Positions 8,643 through 17,928 of a stretch of DNA of 47,086 bases are shown piece by piece. The DNA comes from Pseudomonadota bacterium (GTDB lineage: Bacteria; Pseudomonadota; Gammaproteobacteria; Acidiferrobacterales; UBA6901): contig DAHXOO010000013.1 in NCBI GenBank assembly GCA_027364845.1, positions 1-47,086 on the forward strand, written 5' to 3'. Positions within the stretch are counted from its first letter, which is position 1. The number at the start of each line of letters is the position of its first letter. The notes under the pieces are model-generated. The model ran no database searches, had not been told where the DNA came from, and worked only from the letters and a program-made list of their open reading frames with translations. Made by a program: the position numbers and the translations under genes.

Positions 8643-9659
8643 TCAGACTGCCGGTGGCAGGTCGTCCATGGACCAGCGCGGATGTACGCTGAAGTCAGGC
8701 CCATCGCACAGACCTGCAGCCAGACGCATGTAACCGGCAAGGGCGATCATCGCCCCATTGTCAGTGCAGAAGTCGGGGCGCGGAAAATAAACCTGTACTC
8801 GCAGGGATGTAGCCAAGTCCGCCAGCCGCTCACGAAGCAGCTGGTTGGCGCCGACTCCCCCGGCGACGATGAGCCGTCTGTGGCCTGTCGCAGCCAGGGC
8901 ACGTCCACACTTGATGACCAGCGTATCCACGGCGGCGTCCTGGAACGCCAGAGCGATGTCCGCGATCACCTGCGAATCGAGGGCCTGTTCGCGTACTGCA
9001 AGTACCGCCGCTGTCTTGAGTCCACTGAAGCTGAAGTTCAGGCCGGGTCGGTCGGTCATCGGGCGGGGAAAGCGGAAACGACCCGGCGCGCCATGTGCCG
9101 CTGCGCGTGCAATCGCGGGTCCTCCGGGATAACCAAGCCCGAGCAGCTTCGCGGTCTTGTCGAATGCCTCGCCTACAGCGTCGTCGGCCGAATCCCCGAG
9201 GACCCGGTAGCGGCCATGTGCCTGAATATCGGCAATCAGTGTGTGGCCGCCGGAAACCAGTAATGCCAGGAAAGGAAAGGCAGGTGGGTCGGGTTCAAGC
9301 ATGGGCGCGAGCAGGTGGCCCTCCATGTGATGTATCCCTATGGCCGGCACCTGCCAGGCCCACGCCAGACTCTGGCCGATGACAGCGCCGACCAGCAGGG
9401 CACCCGCCAGGCCTGGACCGGCGGTATAGGCTATTCCATGTATTTCTTGTGGATTTATGGCACAAGTGGCCAGGACTTCACGCATCAGCGGGAGGACTTT
9501 GCGTATGTGGTCACGGGAGGCCAGCTCCGGCACAACCCCGCCATATTCAGCATGGAGGCTACTTTGGGAGAATAGCCGGTGACCCAGCAGCCCCAGTTCC
9601 GAGTCGTAAACAGCGACCCCGGTATCGTCACAAGAGGTTTCGATGCCAAGTACACGCAT
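8643..9659 (-). CDS. tsaD: tRNA N6-threonylcarbamoyladenosine transferase
   Basis: TsaD carries out the last step of t6A37 formation on ANN-decoding tRNAs, with TsaB and TsaE. The protein (338 residues) starts [13 protein letters not shown], has the Fe/Zn-binding HHMEGH, the ASKH-fold nucleotide motifs LVSGGHT and '[10 protein letters not shown]', and '[15 protein letters not shown]', ending '[12 protein letters not shown]'. The ATG at 9659 is preferred over the TTG nine bases upstream because the family begins at MRVLGIE. It is divergent from rpsU, the standard tsaD-rpsU arrangement. The tRNA-Ile2 gene downstream of rpoD would itself be a substrate, since A37 follows its CAU anticodon. Confidence 0.96.
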   Translation of the reverse strand: MRVLGIETSCDDTGVAVYDSELGLLGHRLFSQSSLHAEYGGVVPELASRDHIRKVLPLMREVLATCAINPQEIHGIAYTAGPGLAGALLVGAVIGQSLAWAWQVPAIGIHHMEGHLLAPMLEPDPPAFPFLALLVSGGHTLIADIQAHGRYRVLGDSADDAVGEAFDKTAKLLGLGYPGGPAIARAAAHGAPGRFRFPRPMTDRPGLNFSFSGLKTAAVLAVREQALDSQVIADIALAFQDAAVDTLVIKCGRALAATGHRRLIVAGGVGANQLLRERLADLATSLRVQVYFPRPDFCTDNGAMIALAGYMRLAAGLCDGPDFSVHPRWSMDDLPPAV

Positions 9660-9670
9660 GGGAGCCAAGT

Positions 9671-9764
9671 CAGGCGGATGACAACAACTAGTTTATTATA
9701 TATCATTCGCGGTTCGCCGTTTAGCCAAGTTTCGGCTTCAACCGATTGCTGAGGAAAGACATTA
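9671..9764 (+). promoter_or_regulatory. AT-rich leader and probable promoter region of rpsU
   Basis: The gap between the divergent tsaD and rpsU genes contains a very AT-rich stretch (TTATTATATATC, about 9693-9704) suited to a -10 element, with ATGACA at 9678-9683 as a possible -35 but at a short 15-base spacing. A strong ribosome binding site GAGGAAAG precedes the rpsU ATG. The exact hexamers are uncertain; the region is the only candidate for the main promoter of the rpsU-yqeY-dnaG-rpoD run. Confidence 0.4.
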
Positions 9765-9980
9765 ATGCCAACAGTCCGGGTAAAAGAACACGAACCCTTT
9801 GAGGTTGCCCTGCGCCGTTTCCGGCGCTCTTGCGAAAAGGCCGGTGTTTTCGCCGAAATTCGCCGTCGCGAGTTCTATGAGAAGCCGACGACGGTTCGTA
9901 AGCGCAAAGCCGCAGCGGCGCGCAAGCGAGAACTGAAGAAACTGTCCCGGATCACGGCGCGCACGACGCGTCTGTACTGA
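9765..9980 (+). CDS. rpsU: 30S ribosomal protein S21
   Basis: A 71-residue, very basic protein matching S21: [18 protein letters not shown] at the start, then RSCEKAGV, and the lysine/arginine-rich helical tail. S21 sits on the 30S platform and helps initiation. First gene of the macromolecular-synthesis operon, with a clear GAGGAAAG ribosome binding site. The next gene follows after 44 bases. Confidence 0.97.
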   Translation: MPTVRVKEHEPFEVALRRFRRSCEKAGVFAEIRRREFYEKPTTVRKRKAAAARKRELKKLSRITARTTRLY

Positions 9981-10024
9981 AACGCTCCGGGCTCGGGGCA
10001 GCGGCCGGATATCGGAAATGCAGA

Positions 10025-10477
10025 GTGAATCTTAAAGAGAAGATCAAAGAAGACATGAAAGGCGCCATGCGCAGCAAGGAGCAGGCGCGCCTCGAAACCA
10101 TCCGCATGTTGCTGGCTGCGGTCCAGCGGCGTGAAATCGATGAGCGCATTACTTTGGATGACGCCCAGGTAATGACTGTGATTGAAAAACTTATCCGCCA
10201 GGGGCAAGATTCTGTGGAGCAGTTCCGGCTGGGTGGCCGCCAGGATCTGGTTGACAAGGAAAGCCGGGACATCGCCATCCTGCAGTCCTACCTGCCGGAG
10301 CCGCTGAGCGAGGCGCAGATCGACGAGTTGATCGCGAACGCCATCAGCAAGATGGGCGCCGCCGGTGTGAAGGACATGGGAAAGGTTGTGGCGAGCCTAA
10401 GGCCGAGTTTGCAAGGGCGCGCCGACATGGGCAAAGTGAGCAACAAGATCAAGCTGATACTTGCTGCCAAGGGCTAG
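10025..10477 (+). CDS. GatB/YqeY-domain protein
   Basis: A 150-residue YqeY-family protein, made of the helical domain that in GatB forms the tRNA-binding tail. Landmarks: 'LKEKIKEDMKGAMRSKEQARLETIRMLL' as the first helices, 'SYLPEPLSEAQID' in the middle and GKVVASLRP near the C-terminus. The start codon is GTG. Its role is unproven; a tRNA-related function is inferred from similarity to GatB/GatE tails. It sits between rpsU and dnaG, a common arrangement, and ends 61 bases before the dnaG ATG with no terminator visible, so the four genes are likely one operon. GatB itself is encoded at 33.6 kb. Confidence 0.93.
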   Translation: MNLKEKIKEDMKGAMRSKEQARLETIRMLLAAVQRREIDERITLDDAQVMTVIEKLIRQGQDSVEQFRLGGRQDLVDKESRDIAILQSYLPEPLSEAQIDELIANAISKMGAAGVKDMGKVVASLRPSLQGRADMGKVSNKIKLILAAKG

Positions 10478-10538
10478 CTAACCCGTATCTCCGGCAAAAC
10501 GGGCAGGGTCCGCATCCTTGGCCCGACAGAGTAAAGAC

Positions 10539-12332
10539 ATGACGGGCAGGATCCCGGAGAAATTCGTCGACGAGTTGCTGACGCGGATCGATATCGTGGA
10601 CGTCATCGATTCGCGTGTCCCCCTACGCCGGGCGGGCAAGGATTACAAAGCCTGCTGCCCGTTTCATGAAGAGAAAACCCCCTCGTTTACCGTCAGTCAG
10701 GACAAGCAGTTTTACCATTGCTTCGGCTGCGGTGTACACGGCAGTGTTATCGGCTTTCTGATGGAATATGAACATATGAGCTTCCCGGAGGCGGTGGAAG
10801 AGCTGGCCGGGCGCGCGGGTCTGCTTGTGCCGCGGGAGTCGAGAGGGGCGTTGGCGGCTCCAGCGCGGGTCGATGATCTTGCCACGACGACCGATCTGTT
10901 GGTGCGTGCGGATCGCTACTACCGCCGGCAGCTGCGTGAGCATCCGCAAGCGCAGGAGGCGGTAGCATATCTCAAGGGGCGGGGTTTGAGCGGCGAAATC
11001 GCCGCAGAATTTGGGCTGGGTTTTGCACCAGAGGGCTGGGACAATCTTGCGCGTACACTGGGCAGTGATCCTGTAAGCCAGCAGGCTCTGGTGGACGCAG
11101 GCCTGGTCGTCAAGAAGGATAACGGCGGATACTATGATCGCTTCCGCGGTCGGATCATGTTCCCGATCCATGATTACCGCGGGCGCCTCATTGGTTTCGG
11201 TGGTCGGGTGCTTGGCCAGGGTGAACCGAAATACCTGAACTCGCCTGAAACCGCCTTGTTTCACAAGGGGCGCGAGCTTTATGGGTTATTTCGTGCGCGT
11301 GAAGCGCTGCGACGCGAAAACCGCGCGCTCGTCGTCGAAGGATACATGGATGTCGTCGCATTGGCCCAATTTGGCCTGGATTATGCCGTTGCCACTCTGG
11401 GCACCGCCACCACGCGGGATCATCTTGAGCGACTGTTTCGTTACACCCCAGAGGTGGTTTTCTGCTTCGACGGCGACCGTGCCGGACGCGACGCCGCATG
11501 GCGTGCCCTGGGAAACACCCTGCCGACGCTGCATGAGGGCCGTCAGGTCAGTTTTTTATTTCTCCCCGAAAGCGAAGACCCCGATACCCTGATCCGTAAG
11601 GAGGGACTCGAGGCATTTGCTGCGCGCTTACAGACAGCGGTTTCCTTACCGGATTATCTATTCCAGACGCTGGCCGCGGACATCGACCTGGGACGTCTGG
11701 ACGGGCGTGCACGGCTTGTGGAACTTGCGCGCCCACTTCTGTCTAATGTTCCCCAGGGCGCATTGCGGGAGCTGATGGCGGCCAGGCTTGCGGAAATCAG
11801 CCTTTTGGCACCGCAGAAGCTGTCTAGCCTGTTGGAAAAGCCCCTACCCCCCACGCGGAAGGTCGCAGCGGCGCGGCGGGCATCGCAGGATGCCGGAGTT
11901 CCGTCTCTCGTGCAGACTGCGCTGGCGCTGCTGTTGCAGCACCCTCGACTGGGGCAGCTGGTCGGGGATCCTCAGCCTTTCCTGGCTTTGGATGGGAAGG
12001 GAATTCCCCTGCTGGTTGAGCTGATGCGGTTGCTGAATGGGCAAGCCGATCTGAATACAGGTAGTATTATCGAACATTTTCGTGATAGTAAGTACATACT
12101 TCATATCGGTCGGCTGGCAGCTCGGGAACATCCGATGCATCAGCAGGACGTTGAGGCGGAATTTTTGGACCTGTTGCGCCAATTACGCCGCGAGGCTAAT
12201 CGCCAGCAGATCGAGCGACTCTCCGGCAAGGAACGTGCCGCAGGTCTCAATACCGCCGAAAAGGCAGAATTGGTACGTCTTTTGCGCGAAAAACAGGATC
12301 TTGAGCGCGAAAAGTTGACCCCGAGGTCTTGA
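10539..12332 (+). CDS. dnaG: DNA primase
   Basis: DnaG makes the RNA primers for replication. The 597-residue protein contains the N-terminal CHC2 zinc domain (CCPFHEEKTPSF followed by HCFGCG), the catalytic TOPRIM core (LVVEGYMDVVAL with the catalytic Glu, and CFDGDRAGRDA with the metal-binding Asp pair) and a C-terminal helical region for DnaB helicase. Length is normal. ATG 10539 (MTGRIPEKFVDELL) matches the usual family start; a TTG at 10518 would add seven residues and is less likely. Placed between yqeY and rpoD as in the classical operon. Confidence 0.96.
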   Translation: MTGRIPEKFVDELLTRIDIVDVIDSRVPLRRAGKDYKACCPFHEEKTPSFTVSQDKQFYHCFGCGVHGSVIGFLMEYEHMSFPEAVEELAGRAGLLVPRESRGALAAPARVDDLATTTDLLVRADRYYRRQLREHPQAQEAVAYLKGRGLSGEIAAEFGLGFAPEGWDNLARTLGSDPVSQQALVDAGLVVKKDNGGYYDRFRGRIMFPIHDYRGRLIGFGGRVLGQGEPKYLNSPETALFHKGRELYGLFRAREALRRENRALVVEGYMDVVALAQFGLDYAVATLGTATTRDHLERLFRYTPEVVFCFDGDRAGRDAAWRALGNTLPTLHEGRQVSFLFLPESEDPDTLIRKEGLEAFAARLQTAVSLPDYLFQTLAADIDLGRLDGRARLVELARPLLSNVPQGALRELMAARLAEISLLAPQKLSSLLEKPLPPTRKVAAARRASQDAGVPSLVQTALALLLQHPRLGQLVGDPQPFLALDGKGIPLLVELMRLLNGQADLNTGSIIEHFRDSKYILHIGRLAAREHPMHQQDVEAEFLDLLRQLRREANRQQIERLSGKERAAGLNTAEKAELVRLLREKQDLEREKLTPRS

Positions 12333-12351
12333 AATACTTGGGGATAAGTAT

Positions 12352-12368
12352 CATTTTAGTTTAAAATG
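12352..12368 (+). repeat. Small AT-rich inverted repeat between dnaG and rpoD
   Basis: CATTTTA (12352-12358) and TAAAATG (12362-12368) form a perfect 7-bp inverted repeat with a 3-base loop in the 78-base dnaG-rpoD gap. In E. coli this gap region is a site of RNA processing and of rpoD control, so a hairpin here could be a processing site or part of a promoter. It has no T-run and low stability; function is a guess. Confidence 0.3.
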
Positions 12369-12410
12369 AAACGTTATTTGTCAATATCTTCTGAACCGGA
12401 TTCCACCAGA

Positions 12411-14258
12411 ATGGATCAAGAAACTCAACGCCTGCAGCTCAGGAAACTCATCATTCAAGGGAAAGAGCAGGGGTTCCTGACGTATCGCGACATCAACGAC
12501 CATCTGCCCGAGGGTGTGCATGACACAGACCAGATCGAGGCAGTGATCAACATGATCAATGACATGGGGATCGAGGTCTACGATCAGGCGCCGGACCCTG
12601 ACACACTGCTGCTCAAGACGGAAGCTGTTGCTCCCGAGGACGAAGAGGTCACCGAAGAGGCCGAGCAAGTGCTGGTTTCTGCGGTGGAGAATGAGTTTGG
12701 TCGTACCACTGACCCCGTGCGCATGTACATGCGCGAGATGGGGACGGTGGAGTTGCTCACGCGTGAAGGCGAGATCGAGCTTGCCAAACGCATCGAAGAC
12801 GGCATACGCCAGAGCACCGAAGCCATTGCCACTTGTCCCGCCACAATTACCGATGTCCTGCGCATGATGGATATGGTCGAGGCCGAGCAGATGCGCCTCA
12901 CCGATTTGGTAGTGGATTTTGTGGACCCCAATGCGGTCGACGAACCGCCGCCGGAGCTTTTGAGTGACGAGAGCCGTGCAGCCGCGACTGACGACGCCGA
13001 CGAAGAGAACGATGAGGAAGGTGGCGGAGCAGCTGCCGATGAGGAAGGTGGTCCGGACCGTGAGGAGGCGCTCGCTCGGTTTACGCGCATTCGCAAGTTG
13101 CACGCCAACCTGTCCAAGGTTCTCGAGAAGAAGGGATTTAGTAGCCCGGAAGCGTCCAAAACCCAGCGGAAGCTCGCGGATGAGTTTCTGCAGATCAAGT
13201 TTGTCTCCAAGCAGATCAATCGTCTGGTGGAGCAGGTGCGCTCGCTAGTGGATCAGGCGCGGGAGCAGGAAAAGATCATCATGGACATCTGTGTCAGCAA
13301 GGCCCGCCTGCCACGCAAGACGTTCTTAAAAACTTTTCCTGGCCACGAGGCAAACCCGCGCTGGATCAAGAAGATCATAAAGTCGGGTGAATGTAACGTC
13401 GATGCGATAGAACGCAATTTGGCGACGATTACCGTAGCCCAGAACCGTCTTGCACAGCTGCAGGATCGCGTTGGCATGCCGATCGGCGAACTCAAGGAAG
13501 TGAACCGCCGCATGTCGATCGGCGAGGCCAAGGCGCGACGCGCCAAGAAGGAAATGGTCGAAGCCAACTTGCGTCTCGTAATATCGATTGCCAAGAAATA
13601 CACGAACCGCGGTCTGCAATTCCTGGATTTGATCCAGGAGGGCAATATCGGCTTGATGAAGGCCGTCGATAAGTTCGAGTACCGTCGAGGCTACAAATTC
13701 TCAACCTACGCGACGTGGTGGATTCGGCAGGCCATCACCCGCTCGATCGCCGACCAGGCGCGTACGATCCGCATACCTGTGCACATGATCGAGACGATTA
13801 ACAAGCTTAATCGCATCTAGCGCCAGATGTTGCAGGAGATGGGCCGAGAGCCGACCCCTGAGGAACTGGCGGTACGCATGGAAATGCCGGAGGACAAGAT
13901 CCGCAAGGTACTCAAGATCGCGAAAGAGCCTATTTCCATGGAAACCCCGATCGGCGACGATGAGGATTCCCACCTTGGAGATTTTGTCGAAGACACCAGT
14001 ATCACGGCGCCGACCGATGCGGCAACGTTGGCGGGCCTGAAGCAGGCGACGAGCGAAATTCTGAATACATTGACTCCGCGCGAAGCCAAGGTGTTGCGCA
14101 TGCGCTTCGGTATTGACATGAATACCGATCACACGCTGGAGGAAGTTGGCAAGCAGTTCGATGTGACACGCGAACGCATACGCCAGATCGAGGCCAAGGC
14201 GCTACGTAAGCTGCGCCATCCGAGCCGCTCGGACCACCTGCGCAGCTTCCTCGACTGA
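12411..14258 (+). CDS. rpoD: Primary sigma factor RpoD, interrupted by an in-frame TAG
   Basis: RNA polymerase sigma-70, a 615-residue frame if codon 470 is read through. Order: region 1.1 ([12 protein letters not shown]), region 1.2 ([21 protein letters not shown]), an acidic non-conserved region (about residues 165-235), region 2 ([17 protein letters not shown], then [10 protein letters not shown]), region 3 (GREPTPEEL) and region 4 ([20 protein letters not shown]). The frame is broken once: codon TAG at 13818-13820 stands where the family has Ser in NKLNRISRQMLQE. A single C-to-A change from TCG explains it; the reading frame before and after is the same. Without readthrough the product is 469 residues and loses regions 3-4. 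ATG 12411 is used because similarity begins there; an in-frame ATG at 12366 adds 15 unconserved residues. Neither start has a strong ribosome binding site. Confidence 0.93.
13818..13820 (+). other. In-frame amber codon inside rpoD
   Basis: TAG at the junction of sigma regions 2.4 and 3.0, replacing an expected serine codon. Other genes in the window end in TAG (for example the RRM gene, yqeY, gatB and the second HD-GYP gene), so TAG is an ordinary stop here and is not globally reassigned. No suppressor tRNA is encoded in the window. Confidence 0.9.
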
Positions 14259-14263
14259 AGGCG

Positions 14264-14294
14264 CCCTTGCCCGCCAGACGCGGGCAAGGGAAAA
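14264..14294 (+). terminator. Rho-independent-type hairpin after rpoD
   Basis: A perfect 11-bp inverted repeat, CCCTTGCCCGC at 14264-14274 and GCGGGCAAGGG at 14280-14290, with a 5-base loop, begins six bases after the rpoD stop codon. The downstream tract is short (AAAATCTC), so it is T-poor for a classical terminator on the + strand, but the stem is strong and the position is right for ending the rpsU-rpoD transcript. Confidence 0.65.
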
Positions 14295-14765
14295 TCTCGC
14301 GGCGATCTCCAGACATGCGGACTTAAAAGTCGCAGTCTCCTGCGACTGGTGTCTGCGCCTCAGATATTACCGGGGCGGTGAGTGTTCGGTAATGCAAACA
14401 CGCGCTTGTCGGCAGCTTTCAGCTGCAGCATTCCAACGGCATCGTAGGCCTAATCAGGAATTCCGTCCGGAAGGCACTCAGACCGGTCCAAATGTGGGCA
14501 GGCTTCTGGCCGCGCAAGGGAGTTGAATCAATAAACGCCCAATGAACCCAGATTTCGGCTTGGAGTCGTTCGCAAGCCGGGTCGTTGTGTATTGCCGATC
14601 CGCATCAATCGTCTCGGGTTGATACCAAAAATTCATCCCGGGACCCAAAGTCAGCGTCGAGTGCCTTTGCAGCATAGGTTGAAACCGACTTTCGCCTGTG
14701 CCCATCCGAGTACGCTCCACAAAGCCGTACAACCATTTTGCGCAAGCTGTTAGAATCATGACCCT
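14295..14765. other. Intergenic region between rpoD and tRNA-Ile2
   Basis: About 470 bases with no supported gene. A 93-codon minus-strand open frame (14478-14759) has no recognisable domain and lacks a ribosome binding site; I regard it as chance. Just before the tRNA a TAGAAT hexamer (14751-14756) is correctly placed to be the tRNA -10 element, with start of transcription near 14763, but no good -35 is seen. Confidence 0.4.
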
Positions 14766-15090
14766 GGGCCTGTAGCTCAGTTGGTTAGAGCAGGGGACTC
14801 ATCACAATGGTGCGCTCACATCGAGAAGGTGTGAGATGAACGGGATGAATTCAGGGAAACCGTAGCAATTCGGTTGCCGGCAATCCTGAGCCAAGCCGGG
14901 GGTACACCTCCGGAAGGTGCAGAGACTACCTGAGGACTTGAGTGTCCTTAATGACAGGCTCGAGCGTCCCGCACCCTGACGGCACGTGGTGGTATTGTTG
15001 TCACGGGTGATGAGATAGTCCGCTCCAGCTGGAAACGGCTGGGAAAAGTGAATCCCTTGGTCGCAGGTTCGAGTCCTGCCGGGCCCACCA
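14766..15090 (+). tRNA. tRNA-Ile2(CAU) with group I intron in the anticodon loop
   Basis: Exons 14766-14802 and 15051-15090 join to a 77-base tRNA with encoded CCA. The acceptor stem GGGCCTG pairs with CGGGCCC (one G-U pair), the D stem is GCTC/GAGC, the anticodon stem GGGGA/TCCCT with loop CTCATAA, and the T arm GCAGG TTCGAGT CCTGC is intact. Anticodon CAT can mean initiator Met, elongator Met or Ile2 (lysidine-modified). The anticodon arm and following bases (AGGGGACTCAT then AATCCCTTGGTCG) resemble tRNA-Ile2, and E. coli ileX also lies next to rpoD, so Ile2 is preferred over elongator Met. The 248-base insertion falls exactly after the third anticodon base. Confidence 0.9.
14803..15050 (+). 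ncRNA. Group I self-splicing intron (IC3-like) in tRNA-Ile2
   Basis: All core elements can be read. P1: exon CAU plus intron CA pairs with UGGUG across a CAA loop, giving the required U-G pair at the 5' splice site. P2: CTCACATC (14815-14822) with GGTGTGAG (14828-14835). P3: CGGGAT (14841-14846) with GTCCCG (14966-14971). P4: TTCAGG (14850-14855) with CCTGAG (14885-14890). Conserved R is GTGCAGAGACTA (14917-14928) and S is GAGATAGTCC (15012-15021), forming P7. P9 is CCAGCT/GGCTGG near 15024-15041, and the last intron base is G. There is no homing endonuclease frame. Insertion after anticodon position 36 of tRNA-Ile(CAU) matches the well-known Azoarcus ribozyme; the sequence core is of the cyanobacterial/proteobacterial tRNA-intron type. 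Confidence 0.93.
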
Positions 15091-15318
15091 TATTAGTTTC
15101 TAAACACACCCACGATAGTTGTGGGAGACAGCCTTTCACGACCAATCGGGCACGAGAGGGTGTCTTCCACGCGGACAATCGCCTCTGATATGCCTCATCC
15201 GTGATTCCTCCCCGGGGGGCGTTAAAGTCCGCTTTTTCGATCCAGGTTCTGCGCAGACATGAACCTGGTGCTGTCCGGGCAAGATGTTCGGCGGCGGTCC
15301 AAGCGATGGAGGAAGTCG

Positions 15319-17268
15319 ATGATTGGCGCACGATCCGAGGCCCTCACCACGCCCAGCGGTGTCCGCAAGTTCAGCCTGCTTTCTGATTACGATATCTTCC
15401 TGTTCAAACAGGGAAGTCACTTCCGGTTGTACGAAAAGCTTGGGTCGCACCACTTGGTTGCGGACGGTGTAGAAGGCACCTATTTTGGTGTTTGGGCGCC
15501 AAATGCGGTATCGGTGTCGGTGGTAGGCGATTTCAACGCCTGGCGCAGGTCGGAGCACCCGTTGCTCGCAAGGCAGGACGAATCGGGAATCTGGGAAGGA
15601 TTCATCGCCGGCGTTCCGGCGGGCGCCGTCTACAAATATCACATCAAGTCCCGATATCACGACTATGCGGTCGACAAGGCGGATCCTTTCGCCTTTCGTT
15701 TTGAGCTTCCACCGCGCACGGCGTCCATCGTGTGGGATCTCGATTACCAGTGGGGCGATGCGCAGTGGCTGGCGAGCAGGCACAAGTCCAACGCCCTCGA
15801 TGCTCCCATGGCAATTTACGAAGTTCATCTCGGCTCTTGGCGCCGGGTGCCTGAAGACGGCAACCGTTCATTGAGTTTCCGCGAACTTGCCATTCACCTT
15901 GTCGAGTACGTTCGTGCCATGGGCTTCACTCACGTCGAGCTTCTGCCGGTTTGTGAGCATCCGTTCTACGGTTCATGGGGTTACCAGACGACTGGGTACT
16001 TTGCACCGACAGCGCGCTATGGGGACCCGCAGGATTTCATGCACCTTGTCGATGCGCTGCACCAGGCCGGAATAGGCGTGCTGCTGGACTGGGTGCCATC
16101 ACACTTTCCCAGCGACGAGTTCGCGCTGGCGTATTTTGATGGAACCAACTTGTTCGAGCATGCTGACCCACGCCAGGGATTTCATCCCGAGTGGAAAAGC
16201 TACATATTTAACTACGGGCGCAACGAGGTGCGATCATTCCTCGCAAGCAGTGCTCTGTTCTGGCTCGACCGCTATCACGTAGACGGCCTGCGGGTCGATG
16301 CAGTCGCATCAATGCTATATCTCGACTACGCGCGTCAACCTGGAGAATGGGTACCGAACTTTTATGGTGGCAACGAGAATTTCGATGCGATGCATTTCCT
16401 GCGTGCCCTGAATCATACCGCCTACCGTGAATACCCGGACATCCAGATGACTGCCGAGGAGTCGACGGCTTGGCCCATGGTGTCCCGGCCAACCGACCTG
16501 GGCGGCCTGGGTTTCGGGCTGAAATGGAATATGGGCTGGATGCACGATACGCTGGAGTACTTTTCCAGGGATACGGTTTACCGTAAGTATCACCACAACC
16601 AGCTTACATTCAGCTTGTGGTATGCGTTTTTCGAAAATTTCATTCTTCCCCTGTCACACGACGAAGTCGTACATGGCAAAGGATCGCTCCTGGGAAAAAT
16701 GCCCGGCGATAATTGGCAGAAATACGCGAATCTGCGGCTGTTGTTCGGGTACCTTTACGCGCATCCTGGCAAGAAACTGATGTTCATGGGCGGGGAAATC
16801 GGTCAATGGAAGGAATGGAATCACGAGCAAAGCCTGGACTGGCATTTGCTGGGCGAGCAGGCGCACCGCGGGATCCAGCTTTGGGTCCAAGACCTCAATC
16901 GTGTCTATCGTGCCGAACCGGCATTGTACCAGCTGGACTTTCAGGCGGAAGGGTTTGAGTGGATGGACTTCCACGACTGGGAAAAAAGCGTCGTGAGTTT
17001 CGTACGCCGCGGCCGCAACCAGTCTGATACCGTACTTGTCGTATGCAATTTCACCCCAATGGTGCGATCAGATTACCGCATCGGTGTGCCTGATCCTGGC
17101 TTCTGGCGGGAATTGCTGAACAGCGATGCCGAGTGTTATGGCGGAAGCGGGGCTGGAAACCGCGGGGGCGTACAGTCTGCTCCGGTTGAAGCGCATGGAC
17201 GGCACCACTCCGTGTCGCTGACACTGCCGCCTCTGGCAGTATTGTTTTTCAAGTCCCCGGGTGGCTGA
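15319..17268 (+). CDS. glgB: 1,4-alpha-glucan branching enzyme
   Basis: GlgB introduces alpha-1,6 branches into glycogen. This 649-residue GH13 protein has a CBM48 N-domain (FGVWAPNAVSVSVVGDFN, about residues 55-75), then the TIM barrel with GLRVDAVASM (nucleophile Asp), MTAEEST (acid/base Glu) and LPLSHDEVVHGKGSL (transition-state Asp), and a C-terminal beta domain. It lacks the extra N1 domain of the E. coli enzyme, which is why it is about 80 residues shorter; both forms are common. ATG 15319 is preferred over ATG 15259 because GGAGGAAG lies directly upstream at the right distance. No other glycogen gene is nearby, so it is a lone glgB. Confidence 0.96.
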   Translation: MIGARSEALTTPSGVRKFSLLSDYDIFLFKQGSHFRLYEKLGSHHLVADGVEGTYFGVWAPNAVSVSVVGDFNAWRRSEHPLLARQDESGIWEGFIAGVPAGAVYKYHIKSRYHDYAVDKADPFAFRFELPPRTASIVWDLDYQWGDAQWLASRHKSNALDAPMAIYEVHLGSWRRVPEDGNRSLSFRELAIHLVEYVRAMGFTHVELLPVCEHPFYGSWGYQTTGYFAPTARYGDPQDFMHLVDALHQAGIGVLLDWVPSHFPSDEFALAYFDGTNLFEHADPRQGFHPEWKSYIFNYGRNEVRSFLASSALFWLDRYHVDGLRVDAVASMLYLDYARQPGEWVPNFYGGNENFDAMHFLRALNHTAYREYPDIQMTAEESTAWPMVSRPTDLGGLGFGLKWNMGWMHDTLEYFSRDTVYRKYHHNQLTFSLWYAFFENFILPLSHDEVVHGKGSLLGKMPGDNWQKYANLRLLFGYLYAHPGKKLMFMGGEIGQWKEWNHEQSLDWHLLGEQAHRGIQLWVQDLNRVYRAEPALYQLDFQAEGFEWMDFHDWEKSVVSFVRRGRNQSDTVLVVCNFTPMVRSDYRIGVPDPGFWRELLNSDAECYGGSGAGNRGGVQSAPVEAHGRHHSVSLTLPPLAVLFFKSPGG

Positions 17269-17928
17269 TTGCGCATCGTGTCAATGTGGTTGAACCAGGC
17301 CCGCTGTGAGCGGTGACAGCGCGGAAGCCATGGAAATGTCGGTCATGTCACTTGCCGGATTCAACACAATATTCTGCGTGGGCTGCGCAATCCCCCCGGT
17401 CAGTACGTCGTCCGGTTCTCCGAAGTAGGGTAAGGGCAGACGGGAAGTGGTTCATCCCCGAGCAAGACTATTCCGTGCCTCAATGGACGTGTTTGCAAGA
17501 TCGCGCACCGGGGCTGCACGTTTGGCATCACCTGCCGCAGGAAGCAGCCTTGGTTGCTGCCAAGCTTACGTTGTTTCCCGGTCCCCGCCGAAAGCCGCTG
17601 CGACCCGAAACTGAGGACCTCGGATTTTATGGCCGCCTGAAGACTGGGAAGAGCCCGGAATCCACACCTGATAAATCATTTGCAGTCACCTCGTGTCGGC
17701 CGCACCACTTTCCGCGGATTCTGCCTCGACGCTGCCCGGAAGCGGAGTCGCCAATGGTGGTAGAACACCACCACCCCGGTCGAAGCCGCTTCGCCGCATT
17801 CGACAAAAGACGCAATTTTCGTCACCTGAGTGATGCCTGTCCGTGGCTGCAGATTGCAGGCGCGTTTCGGTTGTCATGTTTTCGAAAACGGCCATGAATG
17901 ATGCAGACCACTATTTTATAGGAAAAAC
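17269..17928. other. Intergenic region, no gene seen
   Basis: About 660 bases between glgB and the HD-GYP gene. A 194-codon open frame (17313-17897, + strand) is compositionally unlike its neighbours (rich in Arg, Pro and Ser, with no hydrophobic core) and has no domain I recognise, so I do not call it. The last 15 bases carry the ribosome binding site of the next gene. Confidence 0.4.

Noticed and set aside
13818-14258. Global reassignment of TAG as a sense codon to explain rpoD
   Set aside because: Several normal genes here end in TAG at the expected family length (yqeY, gatB, the second HD-GYP gene), so reassignment is not supported.
14803-15050. Intron as a mobile element with its own endonuclease
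   Set aside because: At 248 bases there is no room for a homing endonuclease gene, and none is adjacent.
17313-17897. 194-codon open frame between glgB and the HD-GYP gene
   Set aside because: No recognisable motif, no ribosome binding site, and Arg/Pro-rich composition unlike the neighbouring genes.
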